Shown: in pieces, positions 56,891 to 64,000 of the stretch
Layout of the letters: each line of letters begins with the position of its first letter
Position numbering within the stretch: the stretch's first letter is position 1
Assembly: GCF_024139115.2 (NCBI RefSeq)
Contig: NW_026943176.1
Span: forward strand, 248,001 to 312,000
Direction of reading: 5' to 3'
Source: Armigeres subalbatus
Taxonomy: Eukaryota; Arthropoda; Insecta; Diptera; Culicidae
DNA length: 64,000 bases
Position numbers and translations under genes: made by a program
The notes under the pieces: model-generated
The model's database searches: none
Seen by the model: the letters and a program-made list of their open reading frames with translations, nothing else
What the model was told of the DNA's origin: nothing

Positions 56891-58433
56891 AGGCGTAACT
56901 AGAGTCTCGGTCTAGGGGGGGCCATGGCACCAGCTGGTGGGATGTAATTTTCAAAGGCGATTTAAAGCACTGTGCGCATGGATTGCAAAAGAAATTGTTT
57001 GACTAAGTTTATCGCTCATTCGTCCTAGAACTAACATAAAAAAATCGCGATTAATACAATTGATTTCCAATGATGCTGTGATTGCTTCAAAACGCTGAGT
57101 CTGTGTCAACTTGTCTTCTCCATGTTACTAAATGTGGATAAGTGTGTAATCTAAGATTCAAGAATCTTCTTCGAATTATCTGTAAATGAAATGCGATATG
57201 AGTATATTTCTGAAAGTTTTAAAGCATTTCCATGATTACTTAATGCATAAAGATCTCGATTTTTTTGAAACATGAAATTTTTGAAACCCTTTAGATGTGG
57301 AATAAATTCCACGAAATTTTGTCATAATCAATATAAGTATTCATGCAATTCCAAAATGTATGCTATGTGCTGAAATAGTTAAGTACCGATGAACACAAAT
57401 TTGGAATCCTAAAGTGTTTTTTATGAGTCATAAATTCCATGAGTCATAAAATTATGAGTCATAAATCAAATTCCAGAATAACATAGGGTTTTTATAGTTA
57501 CTGACGTTAGGAAGAGGCTTTATTAATGGTTTTCTGAATAGGTAAGAGATTTCTCTGCAAAAATCAAAGAGACTTGAGAAGCAACCAAATCGATGTGAAT
57601 TGTGCTGCAAAAGAAATGTTTTCTGATACGAACTGGTTTCTTAATCTATTTTTTTATCCTAAAAAACAAATTCTAACTAAAGCAGGCACAAAAGAGTTTT
57701 CCGATGATCCTTATGAAATCGCCAAAAAATTAAATGGAACACGATCTTTTGAGGATTATAAAAATATTTCTTCAATGCAATCTCTGTTGTGAGTGCGAAG
57801 GTTGCCTAAGTTTTGTCCTAATACTTCCAATGGAATGCGTTGTTGATTTTTCTGTCATTGTAACAAAGATTCTTAAGTTTTATAATTTTATATCTTTCTG
57901 TGCCAGAATTATATAGCGAGCTCCATAGGAATTTGATCAATTGTTTTGCGGCATACCTTGCGATTAACTCGAAGATTTTCGAAAGAATGGTCGTTCGAAA
58001 TTTCATTGACCGGATTTGTGTACATGTGCTCATTTTGATGTAGTTGCTTCAGTCTCTTTTGAAGCGGATGGTAGTTTAATAGAACAGAAATATTTATATC
58101 TTAATACAATTATGTTTCTATGTTTCTGCGACCAGGATATTAATCAAACAAATGCATACAAATTTATTATTTTAAGCTAGCAACTGAATTAGAAGCGGCA
58201 TTGATTTTAGCTTAAAAATCGAGAAAATGTTCCCGGGGGTCCAACTTAAATAATTCGATGCTTTGCTGAACAAATGGTCATAGATGTGATAACGCAACCA
58301 AAAATATGTTTATAGAATTCATAATCAAAATTAAGAAAGTTGGAATTACTTTTCAAAATTTTCTGGGGGGGGGGGGCACAAGTAGGTCTGGAGGGGGCCA
58401 GCCCCCCCCCGGCCCCCCCTTATTTACGCCAAT
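56891..58433. mobile_element. Element with GGCGTAA ends and G-rich subtermini
   Basis: The left end ATAGGCGTAACTAGAG leads to a GGGGGGG run. The right end, inverted, reads ATTGGCGTAAATAAGGGGGG, with long G/C homopolymers at 58367-58420. The flanks contain AAGGAAC-like sequence on both sides, a possible eroded duplication. One short frame (57574-57792) has no recognised homology. Confidence 0.55.
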
Positions 58434-59100
58434 GCAAAGGAACCGACTCAATTTTTCTTGGACATGATTTGGTAAGTATTTTTACATATATTAGATATAC
58501 TCTTCATATTTAATATCCAGTGGTTGCTCTTTTGTATATTCTGCAGGTCAGTATCGTATTCTCCTTCGATGCGGCTTTCCGGACCCGGATGCTCGAGAAA
58601 AATCATAAACGATGCAGAACTCGCTGATATAAATGTTAAATTATACGTAAAATTAACATAATTTTTCACGGAAAACATGAATTTAATGTGGAAATATACA
58701 ATGTGAGTGTAAAATACAAGTGTTTTCATTTAATATGTGGAGTAATTTACGAATGTTTCCTTCTGATGAAAGATATGGGATACGGTGCGTCATTTTTTCA
58801 TATATCATTCTATGGTTAACAAATAACAACCCCTACTGTTCTTGTTTGAAACACGGATTATAAATGGACCATACCACATGATGTATCACGAAAATAATGT
58901 ACTGAAAAATATCCTTTTTATACAGTAATTATACTTAACCGCCTATTACTCATATGGTCGATTTACCAATAACAACAAACCATACGGTAAATACCATTTA
59001 TGGAGAGGTTGGTGTATCTTAAATATGTACAATAAACAGAATAGTAGAGTCAAAGTTTGTTATAATCATGAATTATTTGAGAAATAATCCACTTACGGTT
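58434..59100. other. Interior of the 3.39-kb element, unassigned
   Basis: AT-rich sequence without frames or repeats that I can support. Confidence 0.3.
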
Positions 59101-59169
59101 CATGATTATGCGGGAAGAGACGGCAATACAATTTCACTCAGTCTCTGAGTGATTTGAAACGGGCGTGTA

Positions 59170-61008
59170 CACGGTGAAACTCGAAAACTCATTAATGAGT
59201 AAAAAAGTACTCATTTCAAGTTTTAGTATGAAGACGTCAAAAAATGGGGGAATTTTGACAACTTAGAATGAGTGAAAAAATACTCATTTCAAGAATGGAG
59301 TTTTCGTTGTTAAATGGGTATTTACACTGTAAACTCGACAATACCCATTAAAGAGTTGAAAAGACCCATTTTTTCTTGATATATGGAGCTGTCAAAATAA
59401 AGGGTACTTTGTACTTTCAAATTTTTGATAATGTGTATTTTTACCTCATTTGGAAGTTACAATATTTTATCCATTAATGGGTGAAAATTTACTTGAGGAT
59501 TTTTGTGACAACCAGTCGAGTGGAAAACCGGACAAGCTGAACGAGCTGACGAGATTTCGTGTGAATTAAATGTAAGTTTTATTTTTATTTGTTGCGTTAT
59601 TAAATCAATTAATTTATTTGGTATTGCAGCTAACGGCGTTTCAATTTTTTTCGCTGAATGATAGAATCCATCACCGGACAGGATGGGATTCCGCCTCTAC
59701 AAATGATGAGGCCGCACAGGTTCGGTTTCGCGATGATGAAGTCCAAATCTACCGCACACCTATGAACCGCTGGATCCGGTGATGAAAAAGAAGCCTGTTT
59801 GGTGGGATTTTTGCTTCCCGGAAAGTATGTGATTGGAAATGGTGAACGTGCTACACCGGCCAACAAACAGTATCGCGTCAGGACGAATATCCGCCTCTAT
59901 TGGATCTACAGACAGAAAAGGAACTGCCGCATGTATATTCTAATGCCATTTAGACTTTTAATAAACGTTACGATTATATTCCTCATAAATAATTTCTTTT
60001 ATTATGCGATTGATGGTTTGAATATTAATTTCTGAATTCTGCTGTTTCTGAAAACAATAAGGGGTAAATTTTACACATTATCCAAGAAAGCTGTTGTTCA
60101 ATAGTGGGTAAAAATCACGCGTTAATTTGACGTACAGACGGTTTACTCATTAATGAGTAAACGACGTTTACTCTTTTAATGAGTTGAACTATTTAACTTC
60201 ATAATGGGCACTTTTTTACCCATTAAAGAGTACTTTGGTGGCACAGTGTAGAACACTAAAATGGGTGAAAAAATACTTGCAGTTTTCTTACAAACTTGAT
60301 GCCGCGGAACATTTTTTTCAAATATGTAATAAACGGAAAACCTCGCGGAAAACTAATCACGGAAAACAGTTTATAAAGGGAGAAACAGGTAAGTGAAAAT
60401 TTGGGATAGTTCAATATTCCTACTTTTAAACCCTACCCTTGGTACAACCCAATATTCCTAAAAAAATGTACTCTTTCCAGGATCAGACCAGCTGCAGCAA
60501 CATCTAGAAAGTTCCAGAGCACGCCAAGAATCATGTATCGACTTATTATCTATACGGATCCGCATCCTGATCGGTACGCCAACGTCCACGAAGTACGTCA
60601 AACGAAGACGACCCGTTCCGATCATATTGTTTTCCCATATATTTATGTAATTAGATTAAACTTTTTTTTTATGAAAAATGTATGACTTAGCAAGTCTAAA
60701 CCTATCAGTGGAACAATACCAAATAAATGTACGATTCAATTTAAGTTACTCGTGGAAATTAATTATATCATTGCAATGGAAAAGAATATTTTAAGCCGCA
60801 CGATTTTGTTTTTAAAAGTGGGGGTTTTTTACCCATTTTTGGACATTATTTCATTCTCAAAAACGGGTAAATATTCCACATTTTTTGACGTATATGGTGT
60901 TTACTCATTAATGAGTAAAAGCAAATTTACTCTTTAAATGAGGAGATCCATTTATTCCTCGAAATGAGTGAAATTTTACCCATTAATGAGTTTCTGAGGT
61001 TCTCTGTG
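59170..61008. mobile_element. TA-flanked foldback element (outer)
   Basis: The left end CACGGTGAAACTCGAAAACT and the right end, inverted, CACAGAGAACCTCAGAAACT both lead into ACTCATTAATGAGTAAA-type sequence. TA flanks it at 59168-59169, shared with the preceding element, and at 61009-61010. It contains a nested relative (59325-60248). Confidence 0.65.
59325..60248. mobile_element. TA-flanked foldback element (inner), with intron-like cassette
   Basis: The left end CACTGTAAACTCGACAATAC and the right end, inverted, CACTGTGCCACCAAAGTACT have TA outside both (59323-59324, 60249-60250). The interior at 59500-59970 is GC-richer. It has an intron-like 58-nt gap (donor GTAAGTTT at 59572, acceptor TATTGCAG ending 59629) and a polyadenylation signal AATAAA (59960-59965), as if a spliced transcript unit had been captured. 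Confidence 0.6.
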
Positions 61009-61101
61009 TATAAAAAAAAATGAAAACATTGCCCTCATGAAACTTCACTTGCCATTTGAACACGGGTAAAAAAAATTGTCGATGACGTCATGATGCAATG
61101 G
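61009..61101 (-). repeat. Dispersed repeat, inverted partner of 22730-22818
   Basis: See the partner entry. The order is reversed here: ACATTGCCCTCATG, then GCCATTTGAACACGGGT, then GATGACGTCATGATGCAATG. Confidence 0.7.
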
Positions 61102-61211
61102 TCCATTTGAATAGACCCTAATTTGTGGACTGACCTCTGTGGTGGTTTTATTTTAAGCGTGCATTTGGGATATTTTTTTTTTCAATTTACATGCTCACTG
61201 GGCACCATATA

Positions 61212-61579
61212 GGGCACTGCACTGACTGCTTTGTCTCTTTCTTGCTGCATAGAAATTAGAAAACAACAAGGCCAGTAAACGTCAAAATTTATGAGGAACG
61301 AAAGAGAAAGAGATGTTTCCGTGCAGTGCCCTATAGGGTACTGCACGGACTGCTTTGTCTCTTTCTCGCTGCAAAGAAATTAGAAAACAACAAGGCCAGT
61401 AAACGTCAAAATTTATGAGGAACGAAAGAGAAAGAGATGTTTCCGTGCAGTGCCCTATAGGGCACTGCACGGACTGCTTTGTCTCTTTCTCGCTGCAAAG
61501 AAATTAGAAAACAACAAGGCCAGTAAACGTCAAAATTTATGGAGAACGAAAGAGAAAAAGATATTTCCGTGCAGTGCCC
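61212..61579. mobile_element. Three tandem 120-bp MITEs separated by TATA
   Basis: Units 61212-61331, 61336-61455 and 61460-61579 are each exactly 120 bp and nearly identical. Each has inverted ends GGGCACTGCACGGACTG-like and inner arms with CTTTGTCTCTTTCTCG. The units are joined by TATA (61332-61335 and 61456-61459), and TATA/TATT flank the cluster. The pattern is expected from TA-specific insertion next to an existing copy, or from tandem amplification. Confidence 0.85.
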
Positions 61580-61966
61580 TATTCTGTCAGAAATTTCCTC
61601 CTTTATACAGCGCCAACTTTTTGAAAGGGCGAAACTGCTTTTATAAACATGGGTTAATTTAAGCACACCCACGCAATCCAACACCACGGATGGAAACAGT
61701 GAATTCTCTTCTTTCATTAAATGGCACTGGATTCCGTGAGTGGGCGCAAATTAGCTTACCAGCGACGCGAGAAACTCTTGTTTACAAAAACAGTTTTGCT
61801 CTTTTGAAATGTTGGGGCCGCTTTCTCTGATGTTTTTAAATTAATTTACCACCCATCCGTCAGTGTTTCACTCCACGAGTTGTGTACGGTTTGATGAACA
61901 AATTCTAATCAATATTAGTAGTTTTTCTGCATTTTGTCGCATAATTTATCGTCAAATCATAGAAAA

Positions 61967-62599
61967 ATGAAGCTATTGACTTACAATTTCCTAACATCTA
62001 AGTGCATTCGCGGCGTGAAAGTTGGTTACCCTTTAAAATTGAACGTAAGTAACGAACTGGAACTGATTCGGAAGCAGCGTGCTGTTTGTTTTGAAAACAT
62101 TATTGAATATTATTCCTCTAACACTATTTTTTCCGCAGATCGCTGAGAAAAAAATTGTTTCGTCGGATTTCAACTCGGAGTTCATCTCGCGGATGATCCC
62201 ACGCTTGGATTGGGAAGCGATAAAATTGGCCGCTACTCACGTAAGTAACTTGCCATTACCCGCCAAGCTTCGTTGTCCACTCATAAGGGGAGACTGAGGA
62301 AATACGTCACCTTCGATTATACAAACAAATACAAATGAGGTTTTGGTTTTTGAAAGCGGATAATTTATGAAGAATCGAAAATGTCTAAGTTTGCTTCCCA
62401 TTTACAACAGGTGGGTGCCGACCTGCCGGCCACCATTCCGGAGGATATTTCTTCGGACACCGAAACCCTACAGAAGCTGCACCACGTCCTGATGGAGGTA
62501 GACGTGGTCGAGGGTACATTGGAGTGTCCGGAAACGGGACGGATTTTCCCCATAACGGACGGCATTCCCAACATGTTACTAAACGAGGACGAGGTCTAG
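61967..62599 (+). CDS. TRMT112: TRM112-like methyltransferase activator subunit
   Basis: Three exons (61967-62044, 62139-62240, 62411-62599) with GTAAGT donors and good acceptors encode 122 residues, close to the 125 of human TRMT112. The N-terminus [20 protein letters not shown], the middle [20 protein letters not shown], and the C-terminus [20 protein letters not shown] followed by PNMLL are all diagnostic. TRM112 is a small zinc-ribbon-type protein. It stabilises and activates several methyltransferases acting on tRNA, 18S rRNA and release factor eRF1 (partners BUD23, TRM9/ALKBH8, TRM11 and HEMK2 types). It is cytosolic and nuclear. The frame is undamaged, and introns of 94 and 170 nt are normal for a dipteran housekeeping gene. 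The start is the first ATG in frame and matches the family start. Confidence 0.95.
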
Positions 62600-62606
62600 G
62601 CTTTTG

Positions 62607-62612
62607 AATAAA
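62607..62612 (+). terminator. Polyadenylation signal of the TRM112 gene
   Basis: AATAAA lies 8 bases after the stop codon, giving a very short 3' untranslated region. Confidence 0.7.
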
Positions 62613-62661
62613 GAAATAAGCGTAAGTTTATGATTGATTTTGGGTTTGAAATTGAATGACT

Positions 62662-64000
62662 TTTATTGAATCTTCTATTTAGAGTACATTATCGGTTCAA
62701 TTACAGTACATATACGACTCTCTCTATTCCATTGTACAAATCGGTAACCATTAGTGAAATACCTTATTGTTTTATCAAGTGCCTCTTCCTGCTAAGTATC
62801 TTCGGTTATCATATATTATAGGCTTCGGTTATAATTTGACTATTATGAGATTCTAGCTCGTTAAGACGGTGGACGCAATGGTGTAATTTTCTCCCGGTTC
62901 GATTGGTTTCTTCCAATGGGGACGTTGAACAATGATTATTTTCAGAGTTGCAGGCGCATACGAGGGAGATTACATTTTTTTTTCACTTTTGGGACGATTT
63001 AGGTACATTTCGATCTTTCATATTTAGAATTGAAACGATTTCTGACATCTTGCTCGACGTTTGCCGAATTGTAGGGCGATTCGTTTCATGCGGTTATTAT
63101 CACATTTAATTCAACATTTTTTATCATGTAGTTCGATTGTTTTGGAATACTTTGAATAGCATTTGCTTAAATACGATGATTACGCTTGGTATATGGAATA
63201 CCTACAGAAATCGCGCATTTTGTCCTAACAGATAATTGGTATGCAATTTGCGGCTAGATATTTGAATAGACTCTAATCATTGTCTAGATTAAATTGGTGA
63301 ATTAAATCTATTGAAATAATCTGCTACACAATTTCGATTTTTATCTTTGGAGGAAGGCATGTTTTTTTGTGTTTTTGAATAGTTGGACCTTGAGCAAAGC
63401 ACTGCTAAATAGTTCTTTGAAGCTTGTTCATTGGAAGTGGTTGTTCATTGACAACTATTAGATTGCTGATCGTGTTTCATTGATCTTTGTTGTTGTTATG
63501 TTTCAACAGTGGGTGATTATTACGGAATGCTTCAAATTTTCCAAACAAATAATTATGATGATATGGAAATGCTTATATCATCTTCCAAACTTAGACGTAC
63601 ATGTTCATGATAGAATTATGAATAAATATGACTAAAATGTGTTTTTTTCTGTATTTTTCAGATTTTTGAGGAGCGTTTAGAACGTATAATTTAATGCATT
63701 TTGGTAGTTCAGAGTAATTTCTGTAAAAAAAACACTATGCGTTTATTAAACTCCTAAATATCCACTCGATGTATTTCATTTGTACATAATTTAATAATAA
63801 TTTACATTACCTAAATATTCTTTACAATGTAATTCAATTATTGTAATATGTGAAATCCCTCACTATTTCATAACGTTGGATATTTTTCAGCGCATGATGT
63901 GTCTGTTTCCCAACTTGAATCCTCAAACGACGTCTTTGAGCACTTATACAACTCATTTGTTAAAATTTGATTCATTTGTTTGAGAAACTGCATAATCCAT
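62662..64000 (-). other. AT-rich region, possible 3' untranslated region of a convergent gene
   Basis: On the minus strand AATAAA occurs at 62667-62662, facing the TRM112 signal about 50 bp away. The following 1.3 kb has no frame or repeat. It could be the long 3' untranslated region of a gene beyond the right edge of the window, or plain spacer. Confidence 0.3.

Larger units (their letters stand above)
55782..59167. mobile_element. 3.39-kb TA-flanked element with identical about 50-bp TIRs
   Basis: The left end CACGCCCGTTTCAAATCACT continues identically, inverted, at the right end for about 50 bp (through GCCGTCTC). Beyond an insertion in the left arm (55833-55940), the homology resumes at CCCGCATAAT on both sides. 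TA lies outside both termini (55780-55781, 59168-59169). The interior contains a further element (56891-58433) and an exon-like segment near 56330-56525. No transposase was found. Confidence 0.8.

Noticed and set aside
1..64000. Endogenous viral element
   Set aside because: No frame resembled viral replicase, nucleoprotein or glycoprotein families. Retrovirus-like sequence is limited to the copia fragment and a putative solo LTR.

Overview
This window looks like nuclear DNA from a culicine mosquito, most likely an Aedes species. The evidence is a tRNA-headed SINE closely resembling Feilai of Aedes aegypti, an I-clade retrotransposon of mosquito type, very dense foldback elements (MITEs), AT-rich spacers with small dipteran introns, and only a few genes in 64 kb. 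I saw no bacterial gene organisation, CRISPR array or rRNA. I saw nothing I would call an endogenous virus, apart from a broken Ty1/copia LTR retrotransposon.

Layout. 0.3-2.2 kb is a foldback element with a second one nested inside. 2.3-3.6 kb is a decayed copia fragment with its primer-binding site. 6.0-9.2 kb holds one or two minus-strand exons of a basic/acidic, low-complexity, probably nuclear protein. 9.3-10.3 kb is a non-LTR endonuclease fragment. 10.77-16.35 kb is a full-length but dead I-clade element with a 12-bp target duplication. 17.0-21.8 kb is a nest: a TA-type element split by a putative solo LTR and by a 3.4-kb element whose ends are arrays of a short CCCCAGAA motif, itself hit by hAT- and Harbinger-like MITEs. 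22.97-25.89 kb is a VRK-family protein kinase gene (minus strand, four exons seen). 27.6-37.1 kb is one RTE-like retrotransposon split by about 6.7 kb of later insertions. 37.7-50.7 kb is dominated by four minisatellites sharing a GGAATTCC-like core, punctuated by a Feilai-type SINE and several MITEs. 50.7-51.5 kb holds a duplicated, splice-site-bounded exon-like cassette on the minus strand. 51.8-61.6 kb is almost wall-to-wall foldback elements, many abutting at shared TA dinucleotides. 61.97-62.60 kb is a clean three-exon gene for the methyltransferase activator TRM112.

Function. Only two genes can be named: the VRK-like kinase and TRM112. They are unrelated in function and lie about 36 kb apart on opposite strands. 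The 8.3-9.2 kb exon is almost certainly coding but of unknown identity. Both it and the kinase gene carry an apparent single frameshift, which is either assembly error or allelic damage. Nearly everything else is transposon history, and the perfect target duplications allow much of the insertion order to be read. I found no convincing new multi-gene system. The most unusual structures are the element with iterated-motif ends, the six-frame-open 24-bp minisatellite, the duplicated exon cassette, and the intron-bearing cassette inside a TA-flanked foldback element.
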